A stretch of 64,000 nt of DNA from Molanna angustata (lineage: Eukaryota; Arthropoda; Insecta; Trichoptera; Molannidae), in the NCBI GenBank assembly GCA_963576475.1, contig OY754987.1, forward strand, positions 8,612,666 to 8,676,665. Reading direction: 5' to 3'. This document shows positions 21,861-32,839 of this stretch, one piece after another. The notes under the pieces are model-generated. The model was not told the DNA's origin and did not search any database. It saw only the letters and a list, made by a program, of their open reading frames with translations. Both the position numbers and the translations under genes were made by a program. Each line of letters starts with the position of its first letter. Positions within the stretch are counted from its first letter, which is position 1.

Positions 21861-22414
21861 TAGTAGGTATGCACCTACATTAAAATTTCGATAACAATAT
21901 CTACGTATAAAAAAATCAAAATGTCGGCGACGCAAATATGCAGAATATACATAATAGGTACATTTATCCCAACAATAAGGTTTATATTTAGGTTTTTATA
22001 GAAATATACCATCAGTTACCTTTAAAAATTCAACTGAAGTCAATGCCGCATATTCCTGTGCCATTCAAATTGAAAATCGAAGTATTTAATCGAACAAAAA
22101 ATCAAACAGTAATCAAAACAATACGCTTTGACCGATTGTTATGATTTCAATAATCTTTTCAATAGCCCAATCCAATGATGTGCGTTCAGAATATCCACCG
22201 TTCGGTAATGACGATTGTCGCCATTTTGAATTGTGATAATGTCAAACGTCAATCGGTATTTATCGTTTCTGAATTACCACCAATTTCCTGAAAGACGGAA
22301 ACGCAAAAAGCATGAACAATAGGCCGACATTTATGAGATGCTTGAATGGCGATGAGGCGATACGTGCTTGTTTCTAAATCGTAGGTACGTTATGATTGTT
22401 CTTACACGTGTCTT
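21861..22414. other. Unassigned stretch
   Basis: The part at 22160-22390 is of mixed composition and not simple repeat, but no frame or family is recognised. Confidence 0.35.
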
Positions 22415-23165
22415 GTATTTATTTATTTATTTATTTAATTTATGTAAAAAAACAGATACAAAATACACAATATTTACAGATACAATGATTAAATATTTAT
22501 GAATGACTCAACTTCAAAAAGAGAATTATCTCGTGTTTAAGTGAGTCACATTTCAAAAAACTAAAACTATACAAATCTTAACCTAGGCATCGTATAAAGG
22601 AATATTTACAAAGACATAAACTAAAAAGTAAGCAAAAACTTGACAACCCACGCAAAATGTATCTAAAAACTTTAAAAAAATAAATGAATAAATGAATAAT
22701 AATATGAAAATTTATTTAATAATCACAAATCCTAACGATTAAAATAAAAATAGAACAAAACAAAATTTCAAATGTTACTATAGATATTCTTTAAATTTTA
22801 CCAAGAATTTATTAAAATTGTATTCTGATTTTTTTAAACTTCTTCATCTTCCTTTTCATAGATCCGAAGATCTGTTTCTACCGCTATTCTGTCTCCTGCG
22901 ATGTGGACTGCCTGCTGTCTCGCCATCTCTTTGGAGGTCTTCCTGTTGGTCTTCTTTCAGCTGGGTTCTCCTGGAGAGCGATACGTGGGAGTCTATTTTC
23001 ATCCATTCTGTTAACATGTGAGCTCCAATATCGCCTCCGCTGTTTCTGCCCTGGTTTCTACTCCGTAGGTGGCAATGGGTCTTACGAATGTTTTATATAT
23101 TCGGACTTTTCTTTTTTAAACTGTACTGGTAAATTATTGTACCACTTTACCCCATAGTATGAATA
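22415..23165 (-). pseudogene. LINE, minus strand: pol C-terminus plus 3' UTR
   Basis: The T-rich run (ATTT)n at 22418-22440 is the reversed poly(A)-like tail. About 400 bp of AT-rich UTR leads to a coding remnant at about 22830-23125. The remnant reads, on the minus strand, KVRIYKTFVRPIATYGVET followed by an 'R.RRYWSSHVN' region and further LINE blocks in shifted frames. 'IYKT.VRP.ATYG.ET' is a conserved post-RT motif of many insect LINEs. Confidence 0.7.
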
Positions 23166-23402
23166 ATGATTTTGGCCGAAAGATGTATTTTTTCGAGGTC
23201 CTTAACTAATATTATCTATGGGGTTAATTTTATTGACAAAATATTCTTTACATATTTGCCTAGTTGCATTTCTTCCGTATAAAATTTGTAATTTTGTGAA
23301 TTTTGAGAATAGATTTGTTCAGTAATAATTGTTGTTGTATATTCTGACTATTCTTTTTGTTTTTAAGCTTTTCTTTTTACAAATATATAATTAATAGCTA
23401 AC

Positions 23403-23525
23403 AGACCACCAGCCACATGGTTGTCGAGCATCAAGAAGCGTCTGCGAGAGAGGGAGCTGAATCCTGATCTGGCACAGGACAGGCGAGTTTGGCGAAATAA
23501 AATAAGGAGAGCCGACCCCAAGTAA
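23403..23525 (+). pseudogene. LINE pol extreme C-terminus
   Basis: Forty codons read RPPATWLSSIKKRLRER, then ELNPDLAQDRRVWRN and KIRRADPK, then TAA (23523-23525). The 'W...IK.......AQDR..WR..IRRADP' pattern is typical of the last residues of RTE/Jockey-like ORF2 proteins. The upstream part is lost. Confidence 0.7.
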
Positions 23526-23634
23526 ATGGGATAAAGGCGAGGGCGAAAAGAAGATTATTAATAGCTATGAGGCACCGGTGTGCTTCCCATTCAGTTAAAT
23601 TATAATTGTGTTCAGGGGGGCAAGTCCCGTCAAA

Positions 23635-23940
23635 CAATGGAATCAAAACCATCATTGGGTTGTATATTATATTGAGATTTTATACAACTCTATAAGATAA
23701 TTATATACATGATGTGGGAAATCATGAGGGTTTTGATGTTACCGCTTGACCAGTCAGACGGTGGGATCAAAACCTTCCCTTTTTACCCAAATCATTGATA
23801 AATTTATGTTATGGAGATCTTGAATATCTTAAGATGTTATAGAACTCCATAAGATAAAAATATCCATGATATGGATAAACATGGATGGTTTTGATTCCGC
23901 CGGTTGACCAGACTAAATGCCCCCTGACTAGCCCTCCAGG
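23635..23940. repeat. Fam-G: two related units in tandem
   Basis: Units such as 'ATCATGAGGGTTTTGAT' and 'ACATGGATGGTTTTGAT', 'ACAACTCTATAAGATAATTA' and 'GAACTCCATAAGATAAAAAT', recur about 150 bp apart, separated by a GC-richer 'TTGACCAG' segment. A further copy is at 60730-60950 (mostly inverted). The function is unknown. Confidence 0.55.
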
Positions 23941-23974
23941 TGTCCCGTTGAAGCTGGGTAATCGAATCGTGTTT

Positions 23975-24195
23975 TATTTATTTTTATTTTATTAAAAAGG
24001 GTACATTGACAGACATCCAGCTTACAATTTTCATAAAAAGAAAATCATATTGGTTATTATTATGAGTGCGCTGGACGTCCAATTATGGATGCACACAAAA
24101 TTACATGAGCTCATATTTAATCACACACGTAAATAAGAGTTACATAAATAAGAGAAAATAAGGTTACAAAAGTTAAGTAAAAAACAGAATAAGAA
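23975..24195 (-). mobile_element. LINE-H 3' UTR, minus copy
   Basis: 'AAAGGGTACATTGACAGACA', 'GCTGGACGTCCAATTATGGA' and 'ATTACATGAGCTCAT' reverse-match 28480-28640. The 3' end is at the left, next to (TTTTA)n. Confidence 0.75.
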
Positions 24196-24209
24196 AAAAA
24201 TAGTTACAT

Positions 24210-24680
24210 ACATACATACCATCACGCCATATCCCTTAAAGGGTAGGCAGAGCGAACCGAGCTCTCCTATTTTTTTCACATATTCCTAGCTTCCTTTACA
24301 TCCATACATGCTCGTCGATTATTCAATTTTCTTAAATTTCCTTCTTTCAAAATATCATTCACATGGTCATGCCATCCCTTTCTGGGGCGGCCCCTGCTAT
24401 TCACTCCATCTCTTACACCCATGTATATTTTTTGGTCAGTCGTTCATCATTCATTCTTTCAATATGTCCAAACCACCTCAAGGAATTCACTTTCATTTTA
24501 CTTATAATACTCTTCTTCATCTTGCATTCCCTCCTCATGTCCTCATTTTTTATTCTATCATATTATATCGTTCTATTACATACTCTTCTTAGTAATCTCA
24601 TTTCCACAGCATTTATTCTACTTTCATGCGTCTTTTGCCACGTCCATGTTTCAAAATAGTTACATAAGTAAAGCAAATAA
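24210..24680 (-). pseudogene. Fam-A LINE, 3' end of ORF2
   Basis: The minus strand, in broken frames, reads 'ETWTWQKTHESRINAVEM', then a 'RLTKKYT' region, 'GRPRKGWHDHVND'-equivalent codons and a tail ending at 'CCATCACGCCATA'. This is the C-terminal part of an RTE-like endonuclease/reverse-transcriptase LINE. Other copies: 32524-32825, 36118-36440, 41072-41279 with 43365-43610, and 60204-60455. Confidence 0.8.
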
Positions 24681-24694
24681 AAAAAAATATTTTT

Positions 24695-25075
24695 TAACAG
24701 ATTTTTAATTATCTCAATAGAGACGAAGTTGGAATATTTTCTGTAGGAGAACCGGGAAATCAAGGCACCTACAGGGCTTACGACCTGTCATCGGCTGGTT
24801 TACGTGATCACTTTATGCGCTTGCGCAACGTTCACCAATTATGCCTTTTTAATGAGATCCCTATCAATTCCATTTTGAAAGTTCTATATATTGTAATACT
24901 GAAATTCTTTTCCTTGAAAATAAGGAATTTTTACTACAGCCATCTATGTGTGAAATTATGAACAACATTCTTATTATTTTTTATTTATTTTTGTTGTAAC
25001 GCCATCTATTGAGAGAATTAGTTTTTTTTTTGTAAATAATGAGAGAATTTTTCAAAAAAAATTAGATATATATTT
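24695..25075 (+). mobile_element. Fam-E body, forward copy without head
   Basis: 'TTAACAGATTTTTAATTATC', 'GAACCGGGAAATCAAGGCAC' and 'CGACCTGTCATCGGCTGG' through 'GCCATCTATTGAGAGAATTA' match 31435-31790 closely. It lacks the 5' head and is a recent-looking fragment. Confidence 0.8.
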
Positions 25076-25524
25076 ATAGAATGTATGTGTACGTGTGTTT
25101 TAGGTACGTGTTTTACGAGACTTGTGTGTGGGGACTTGACTTGGGTGTGTTGTGTGCACCCGCACACCTTTCATTGGTTTCTGAGGATGTGCCGTGATGG
25201 TATGAATGAATATTTTTAAGAAATTTATACCCTGCAGCAGCTTAATTAGTACCTATGTTCTCTGAATGGTAGAATATGGCTCATTTGTTTATATTGTATA
25301 AGAAAATTTACCCCACAAAGAGTGCTTTGAGCCAATTTAATTATTACTGATCAAAAAAACGAAAGTTATTTTTAGATATATATTTAAATTATTTAATAAT
25401 ATAAATTTTGAAATGTCATACAATACACGAGAATTTTGAAGGGACCAAAGATGTTGGATATTAGTGTTGAATGATGATTAATCTGTATTTTTTTGAAATT
25501 GGAATCGTTTTTAAAATTAAACGA
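25076..25524. other. Unassigned stretch
   Basis: It contains a G/T-rich segment (25085-25200) with 'GCCGTGATGGTATGAATGA', reminiscent of a Fam-A 3' end. No coding part. Confidence 0.35.
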
Positions 25525-25525
25525 G

Positions 25526-26385
25526 TGGGTTGTGGCCAACGCTATACCCCTCACTAAAAAGTCACTCCACATAGTATTCAAATTTAGTATGGAAAATAAT
25601 CAACATTTACATGAAATGTGTTTGTTTAATTGTTTTTCATTTAAATATTTTACTATGAAACCCTGATAATTTAAACTTTAAATTAAAAATAATACATTTT
25701 CATTTTCCCGCCAAACAGTAAAGCAGTTTTTTTAGGCAGAGCAGATTCTCTCTTTCACATAATAACTTATGTCAAAAAAAAAAAAAAACAGAAATTAAAA
25801 GAAAAAATACCGGAAAAAAATAAACCTTACAAATGTATGTAAATTATACCTATAATCAATCACCGTAATTTAAAAATAATAATTCAGAGTCCAACGAACG
25901 CTTGATTTCAAATACAGATGTTTCAGAGTATTTTTTATAGTTAGAATTGTCGTTTTGTCAGACTTTAAAATATTTCTTATTCTAATCAGCAATGCGTTAA
26001 TAATGAAAGTTATATGCTTTTTTACCAATTTGTAAATAAAATAACAAATTTCGAGTTAAATGAGCCTGGGGTCACTTTGAAATATTTGACAGTTAAATAA
26101 ATTGAGAAGCACTATTCAGATATCCTTCGAAATCTATAATGAGGTCAAAGCGAGTATTTGAAATATTAATAAGCAAAATTTGAAAATAATCAAGTCATTA
26201 CTTTACTATATAATCGATAAAGTAGAATAAACAAGCCGTACATAGCACACAACACACACACAGACACTCAAAGATACATTGTGATGAAACTTTCAGAATG
26301 CAATCTCAGCATGATACTGTTGATAATCTGTAATAAAAAATAGCCATAAAAATTGCGAATTCATCCTTGTTTCATCCTTTTCACC
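25526..26385 (+). mobile_element. Fam-C element, near-complete copy
   Basis: It begins GAGTGGGTTGTGGCCAACGC and proceeds through 'AGTATTCAAATTTAGTATGG', 'GGGGTCACTTTGAAATATTT', 'TCAGATATCCTTC', 'AAGCCGTACATAGCACA' and 'CATTGTGATGAAACTTTC'. The same order occurs at 54798-55975 and 62545-63720. It is non-coding and about 0.85 kb. Confidence 0.75.
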
Positions 26386-26689
26386 ATACTGATAAAAAAA
26401 GACTTCTTACAACCCTTATTCCATACAAATGGAAGGCAATAGAATAGTTCCCAATTGTCATCCTAGAAATACATGATATTTATTTATTTATTTTATTTAC
26501 AGCGTTTACCATTTACATAAAGTTTTCACGAAATATACAAGGTTTGCTTCCCGTCAAATGCACCTTTTCATATAGTTAGAGAATCTTCGAAATAACTTTA
26601 TTATTAACTCACCAATACATAGATTGCATCGCCTTGGAAACCAATATAGTGCTGTTGATATATTATTACAATATCATTATACTCTACTG

Positions 26690-26995
26690 TACTGTTGGAT
26701 ATCCAAAATAAATAAAAATAAAATAAAATATTTAATGTACACATTATAGATGGTTTCAAAAATAGAATATGCAATACTATTTTTTTTTTCTTCTTCTTTT
26801 GTGTCTAGTTTTTAACCTCTTTTTTCTTTTATTATGTTGTATTATGTTGTTTTATATTGTCCTTCCTTTAACTACTTTTTTTATTATGTATGTTATTGAT
26901 TTATTTATTTTTTTGTTTTTTGTGCCTACATTGTTGTATTTATCTTGTATTTATTGTAAATGCCCTATTAAGGGCGTATATATATAATAAAATAA
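26690..26995 (+). mobile_element. LINE-J 3' UTR, plus copy
   Basis: A T-rich UTR ends 'TGCCCTATTAAGGGCGTATA' and then (AAATA)n. The palindromic 'GCCCTATTAAGGGC' just before the tail is conserved in the minus copy at 21550 as 'GCCCTCAATAGGGC'. No coding sequence. Confidence 0.7.
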
Positions 26996-28059
26996 ATAAA
27001 ATAAATGTGTGAAAATACATATACAAAAAAAAAACAATCATACCCAATCTATAAACAATGAAAATGAAAATAAAATCAAAAATAAATATAAAGAAATACG
27101 AGATAAGTCTATAGCTCATACAAAAAAAAATAAGTAGAAGTCATAAAAAAATACATTCAAAGAAAAATTTTATTAAGATCTGCATACTAACAATACATAC
27201 GTGTTCAAATATATCAAGTTAACATTAAGAAATAAATAAAAAAAGTACTAAAATAAAATAAATAAGCAGAATAACAAAAATGTAGGTATGAAAGAACAAA
27301 TAAACATAATAAGTAAGTACATATTAATTATTAATATAACGAAACATAATCAGTGGAATCTAACACGCAAGATATTCCTGTAGTTATTAACATTGCCTAT
27401 ATACGGATCTATATCATTAGCATATTCATTGCTCAATCTCTGAATTCTGATTTTTCTGACATGAAACCTAGTTAACGAAGAGATTTTTTTGCTAAAAACC
27501 AGCATAATATGAACCTTTGTATTTTTTGTTATGGACCAATTTTCACCAATGTGGACCAGTACGGCTTGAGATCGATACTCCTTAAATAGCATCAATGTTC
27601 TGACCCTTCACAGAAACTGATTTCTCAAAATGTTTGATGATACACGCATTATAATATCTGGGTATAGTTAGTATGCTTAGCGACCATTATAGCGAGGCTT
27701 TAGTTTTGAATAAATAAATTATCCGAAGGCTCTTTGACTTGTCCCACTTCCTGACCACGTTTGGTCAGTCTCCCGTATTTCCGTTGTTACTTCCGGTGGG
27801 ATCCGTTGGCCATCGTCATCGACGCTTCACCGGATGTTGGTTTGAAAAGCCCCACAAGAAAGGTCGTTTTCACCGAAATTCGTAGCACATCGTACACACT
27901 GACCCGTTTAATTGCTATTTAAACGTAAAGCAAGCAAAATTATATAGAGAGCTTGTACAACACTTGGTTTAGGTACCTACTATATACTCTCGACTGTATG
28001 GACTCAATTAAATATTTGAAGATAAAAACATCGACAAATACACGACCTTAATTTTCTTC
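26996..28059. other. Mostly unassigned stretch
   Basis: The part at 27000-27340 is A-rich. The part at 27715-27880 is GC-richer ('GTTGGCCATCGTCATCGACG', 'CTTCACCGGATG') and not simple sequence, but no frame or family was recognised. Confidence 0.4.
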
Positions 28060-28655
28060 ACAAAATTGTTAATGGTACGATGGACTCGAGACTTTTACAA
28101 GGCATACAACTTAATATTCCTAGAAGATCGCCGAGATTCGCCAATACCTTTCAGATTAATATACTTCGGATCAAGAATATGTAGACAGTATAACGATAAT
28201 ATAGGTATAACAAGGCAGTGTCCCGATCTTGACGTGTTTGCGGATTCGCTCTCTGTTTTTAAGAAAAAAGTTAACTCGCGCGTGTTGTTTTAGGAAGGTC
28301 TCAGTGATATTTATATACGCTATTTAATTGCAATCTGTTTGAAATTGTCTTTTCTCTAACTTATGTAACATTTTTTAACTTCTTATGTACCTATTTTTTA
28401 CTCTTATTTTTCTTAAATTATGTAACTATTTTTTACTTCTTTTTTTACTTAACTTTTGTAACCGAATTTTATCTAATTTATGTGATTCATACTTGTGTAA
28501 CTTACGTATGTGATTAAATAAGAGCTCATGTAATTTTGTGTGCATCCATAATTGGACGTCCAGCACTCATAATAATAACCAATATTATTTTCTTTTTATG
28601 AAAATTGTAAGCTGGATGTCTGTCGATGTACCCTTTTTAATAAAATAAAAAAATA
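28060..28655 (+). pseudogene. LINE-H, 5'-truncated: pol C-terminus and full 3' UTR
   Basis: The frame to TAA (28291-28293) reads a LINE C-terminus: 'RDSPIPFRLIYFGSRICRQ', then NDNIGITRQCPDLDVFADS and LSVFKKKVNSRVLF. The aromatic-rich '...ND......D.F..SLS.FKK.V' ending is usual for CR1/Jockey-like ORF2. A 3' UTR follows with 'GGACGTCCAGCACTCATAAT' and ends 'GATGTACCCTTTTTAATAAA'. Minus-strand relatives: 7660-7930 and 23975-24195. Confidence 0.7.
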
Positions 28656-29270
28656 TATATATCAAATTATCAAGGTTAACTGTCTCTTAAGTTGTTCGTT
28701 TATTTTTATTGGCAAAAGATTATTCTTCTTCTTCTTCTTTATTGTATGCCGTGTCAGATCACCCCCACGCATTTGAACTATCACTTGAGAGATGTGATCT
28801 TATATCTGGGTAGAGTCAAAAAAACTCCTCCACATTCCCTAAATCAGGAATGCTGCCTTGTTCTGACCCATGTGCGGCTTTGAACCTTTCACTTGGTGAC
28901 TGTCTGAAGGATCCCGTACATATCTCTTCTTATAATATGACCAAAATATTCTGTTTTACGGAGCTTAATCCAACTTGATTTGTTCGAGAGTATTTATTTC
29001 CCGTAACATATCGACAAAGTAGTGGCTTGAGCCAAGATACGCGAGATTTGTATGCCAGGTCTATATTTTTGACGGTTTTTTCAACTTTGAAGTCCAAAAA
29101 CACAATAATGTATGTTCTATATTTCGTGTGTCTGTGTGTATGTCCGACCTTAATCTTGAAACTCGAATCCCTGACCCTGTCGCCTGTGTACATTCAAATT
29201 ATCGACTTTTACGATTAGAACCTACCTATCGCATTAACCGCCGTATCAAAGGTAGGTTCTTAGCGAATCA
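28656..29270. other. Unassigned stretch
   Basis: A (TTC)n run at about 28723-28740 precedes sequence without family matches in the window. A short frame near 29128-29322 runs into MITE-2 and is not believed. Confidence 0.35.
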
Positions 29271-29435
29271 GCCCCCTAGACAACATGCCATTAAAGCTAA
29301 GCGTTATATCGCTAAGCGATAGAAATGTATGAAATTTGTGGCTGTCACGTGTTATCATAGCGACCAATTTCATACATTTACTATCGCTTAGCGATATAAC
29401 GCTTAGCTTAAATAACACGTTGTCTAGGCCCCCTG
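29271..29435. mobile_element. MITE-2 (about 165 bp)
   Basis: The two halves are near-perfect inverted repeats: left 'CCCCCTAGACAACATGCCAT' and 'GCTAAGCGTTATATCGCTAA'; right 'TTAGCGATATAACGCTTAGC' and 'AACACGTTGTCTAGG'. The termini equal those of the 675-bp element at 14833-15507. The central spacer is only about 40 bp. Neither half is coding. Confidence 0.85.
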
Positions 29436-29481
29436 ATCGTACTGGGATTGGATTTGCAGTGGAAAGAGGTCGCAGGACTTT

Positions 29482-29750
29482 AAAGCCGGTTGCAGACCAA
29501 AAACTAAGCTAAGTTAGTTTATCTTAGCTCGCATATCTGAGGTCATTTTTCATACAAGTGTGCGGACCGCAAACTATGTGAGCTAATATGAAAAATGACT
29601 TAGCTTAGCTAAACTAACTTAGCTTAGCTCGCACAGCTGAGGTCATTTTTCACATAATTTGCTGTCTGCACACTTGCATGATAAACGACCTCAGCTATGC
29701 GAGCATAGCTAAACTAACTTAGCTTAGCATTTGATCAGCAACCGGCTTTA
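29482..29750. mobile_element. MITE-3 (about 270 bp), TA-flanked
   Basis: The ends AAAGCCGGTTGCAGA and GCAACCGGCTTT are inverted, with TA on each side. The interior alternates three to four copies of a palindromic unit (AGCTAAACTAACTTAGCT type) with 'TGAGGTCATTTTTCAT' in opposite orientations. It is non-coding and lies 46 bp after MITE-2. Confidence 0.8.
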
Positions 29751-29861
29751 GAGTAATTTATCGTTCATCGTGATGCACACAAAAATAAATTTAGGTACAA
29801 TTCACTCAAATATAATCCGTTCTGTGGAAGAAAACTCACATGTTTACACAATAAGTAATAA

Positions 29862-30090
29862 GTCGGCTTTCGTGGCTCAGTTGGTTTGGTATCTGACAGC
29901 TGATCCAAAAGTCCCGGGTTCGATTCCCGGCGGAGACACAAATTTTAATTGTGTTTTCAGTCTGGATCTGTGAGACGATTAAATATCGCAAGTCTCCAGA
30001 ATGTGGCAACATGTTATTGGGTGCATGTTAAATTAATATTTGACATAGTACCTGTTAGTTGCTCGAGAAGCAATGTAAAAATACAATAAA
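29862..30090 (+). mobile_element. SINE-A, full-length reference copy
   Basis: The tRNA-like head has A-box TGGCTCAGTTGG (29873-29884) and B-box GGTTCGATTCC (29917-29927) within a paired T-stem (CCGGG/CCCGG). The acceptor ends do not pair, so it is a tRNA-derived SINE. The body contains 'TTTTCAGTCTGGATCTGTGA' and 'CCAGAATGTGGCAACATG'. It ends after 'TGCTCGAGAAGCAATGTAAA'. Other copies: 4713-4945, 8040-8112, 16790-16860. Confidence 0.8.
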
Positions 30091-30599
30091 ATCAAATAAT
30101 TATTATAAAATATCTTACCTACTAATTTTTTATTAGAATACATGGTTATACGAAAATAATTTCAGATAGATTTGGAGTAGGTACGTTTGTGCACCAGCAG
30201 GTGAGAAAATCGATTCTGAATAGAGAATTCAATTTTCTCTGAAGTGTGTGTACTTACATACCTCCAATATCGATGGAAAAGTGTTCCGGAAATTTTATAA
30301 AAAAAAATAAAAAAGCCTAAAAAACCTCAATTCGCACGCATAAATAATCAAAATAGTGAAGTACATTTTTTGATTAGAATCGAATAAATATGGAAATTCC
30401 TTCGAGAGTTGATGTTCACCAAATGGCGATGTAATTTCGTACTTAACTTCTTATTTTCTCGTATAATGAAACAGTAGGTATACACTTATATCACACATCC
30501 ACCAAGAGTGAGACTCAAGTCCCGAATACTAATTTGGCGAGTGAAGGAGGAAAGCTACAACACTGAGGATGAATGGAGAATAGAGGAACCAGAGACACC
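30091..30599. other. Unassigned stretch
   Basis: AT-rich; no repeat family or coding motif recognised. Confidence 0.4.
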
Positions 30600-30833
30600 A
30601 TCCGTGTTCCTGGTTTCGACCTCCCTCGCAGAGCCTGGGTGCAGCTCAACAGAATAAGAACAGGCATGGGGTGTTGCAACCATCTTTTATCGTCGGGGAA
30701 GTGATAATCGTCGGGGTGTAACTGTGGCGCAGAGCTCCAAACGATCCGCCACATTGTTGAAGAGTACCCGCTGCGCAGGTATCAGGGAGAGCTGGAAGAC
30801 ATCCACGGGGCAAAGCAAGGGGTGGTGGACTGA
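30600..30833 (+). pseudogene. LINE-K pol C-terminus with zinc-finger-like motif
   Basis: Plus-strand frames read 'FDLPRRAWVQLNRIRTG' and then CNCGAELQTIRHIVEE followed by PLRRYQGELEDIHG, stop at 30831-30833. The CxC...H....C motif common at the end of LINE ORF2 is damaged because the last Cys is Tyr. A minus-strand relative is at 44060-44480 with CECGAEQTVKHTMQDC intact. Confidence 0.7.
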
Positions 30834-31081
30834 CTGCGGGGTTTGAATTTAAGGCTCTGACGAGCTTCATGGACGCAGTCTTTTCTGGGCGAAGAAGAGC
30901 CTAGCCACTCGAAAAGTAGAGTAAGTAAGAATTAAAATATTGTGACGGCTCCCTAATTGATCATTTAGACCCGAATGCAGAGTCCTAGGTACCTAAATAC
31001 TAACTCCTAACCTCACTGAAGTATTTGCTACTCTTAAGTTAGCAATTGCGTTGCAGAGACATTATTGTGTATGAAGAAAAT

Positions 31082-31121
31082 AGATAGATAGCTTTCTACG
31101 GGCTTAGAAAGCTATCTATCT
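31082..31121. repeat. 17-bp perfect hairpin
   Basis: AGATAGATAGCTTTCTA (31082-31098) and its exact reverse complement (31105-31121) flank a 6-nt loop. Confidence 0.8.
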
Positions 31122-31376
31122 CTTTTCTGACGTTTGACGTTTAAAATGTTTTTTTGTTATAACAACACAAACATATATAACCAACTTCACACTTCACACT
31201 GACAGCTTGATGTCACGATTTTTTTGAAATTCCACCGAATTTTTGGCATCTCGTATGGATCGTTGAATACTCTGTTTAGTATTTGATTTGACAAAATTAC
31301 CAAATGCATATTCAAGGAAGCCGACAAAATCATCATCCACCGAAAAAATCTCGTATTATAGTACTAAACCACTCGT

Positions 31377-32509
31377 CGAATATTTTTATTATTGCATATG
31401 CGCAAACATTGGATTTTTTTCCCCTGTCGGGAGTCAAAGATATTTTTTAACAGATTTTTAATTATCTCAATAGAGACGAAGTTGGAATATTTATTGTAGG
31501 AGAACCGGGAAATCAAGGCACCTACAGGGCTTACGACCTGTCATCGGCTGGTTTACGTGATCACTTTATGCGCTTGCGCAACGTTCACCAATTATGCCTT
31601 TTAATGAGATCCCTATCAATTCAATTTTGAAAGTTCTATATATTGTAATACTGAAATTCTTTTCGCTTGAAAATAAGGAATTTTTACTACAGCCATCTAT
31701 GGGTGAAATTATGAACAACAATCTTATTATTTTTATTTATTTTGTTGGAACGCCATCTATTGAGAGAATTGGTTTTTTTTTTGGTAAATAATGAAAGCTA
31801 CAATTCTTATATCTGAGGTGACAATGAATTTTTCGCATAGAAGTCACCCCTGAATTGCGCCAGACTTATCAGGTCATTTTTGTCTTATTTACCTACTTGT
31901 ACCAATGTGTAAGTAATCGAATATTTTTATTATTGCATATGCGCAAACATTGGATTTTTTTCCCCTGTCGGGAGTCAAAGATATTTTTTAACAGATTTTT
32001 AATTATCTCAATAGAGACGAAGTTGGAATATTTATTGTAGGAGAACCGGGAAATCAAGGCACCTACAGGGCTTACGACCTGTCATCGGCTGGTTTACGTG
32101 ATCACTTTATGCGCTTGCGCAACGTTCACCAATTATGCCTTTTAATGAGATCCCTATCAATTCAATTTTCAAAAAAAAACCAATTCTCTCAATAGATGGC
32201 GTTCCAACAAAATAAATAAAAATAATAAGATTGTTGTTCATAATTTCACCCATAGATGGCTGTAGTAAAAATTCCTTATTTTCAAGCGAAAAGAATTTCA
32301 GTATTACAATATATAGAACTTTCAAAATTGAATTGATAGGGATCTCATTAAAAGGCATAATTGGTGAACGTTGCGCAAGCGCATAAAGTGATCACGTAAA
32401 CCAGCCGATGACAGGTCGTAAGCCCTGTAGGTGCCTTGATTTCCCGGTTCTCCTACAATAAATATTCCAACTTCGTCTCTATTGAGATAATTAAAAATCT
32501 GTTAAAAAA
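31377..32509. mobile_element. Fam-E composite block inserted as one unit
   Basis: Three pieces lie end to end: a forward copy (31377-31840), a second forward head plus half body (31918-32169), and a reversed body (32170-32509). The last two form an inverted repeat of about 180 bp with a 164-bp loop. TAAACCACTCGT flanks the whole block (31365-31376 and 32510-32521), so it probably entered as a single 1.13-kb insertion. The sequence between pieces is nearly identical, so the event looks recent. Confidence 0.75.
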
Positions 32510-32523
32510 TAAACCACTCGTAA

Positions 32524-32825
32524 TGTAAGTAAGATAAATAACGTAAGTAAGATGAAAATAAATGCCCTAAGGTAGTTCGGTCACATAGAAAGAATGAGTG
32601 ATGACCGTCTGACAAAAAAAAGTGTACAAGGCTGATAAAAGAGGAACGAAAAGTAGAGGTCGGCCAAGAAAAATATAAATATAAATGGGATTTTGAAAGA
32701 TGGTGATGTTAGAAGTAGGAATAATAGAAGAGCGTGTATGAGACGATGTATGGACGTGAATGAACCGAGGAATGTATATAAAGAGAGAGGAGTCTGGCGT
32801 TCGGTTCTCTGGCGTGATGGTATGG
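32524..32825 (+). pseudogene. Fam-A LINE, 5'-truncated, with 14-bp target duplication
   Basis: The plus strand reads 'FGHIERMSDDRLTKK', a degraded GRPRK block, then 'ILKDGDVRSRNNRRACMRR', CMDVNEPRNVYKERGVWRS and an end at 'GGCGTGATGGTATGG'. TAAACCACTCGTAA occurs on both sides (32510-32523 and 32826-32839). This is the same target as the neighbouring Fam-E block. Confidence 0.8.
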
Positions 32826-32839
32826 TAAACCACTCGTAA

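Noticed and set aside
29862..29940. Possible functional tRNA gene (A-box, B-box and T-arm present)
   Set aside because: The acceptor strands do not pair, and the sequence continues into a body shared by three other loci, so it is a tRNA-derived SINE head.
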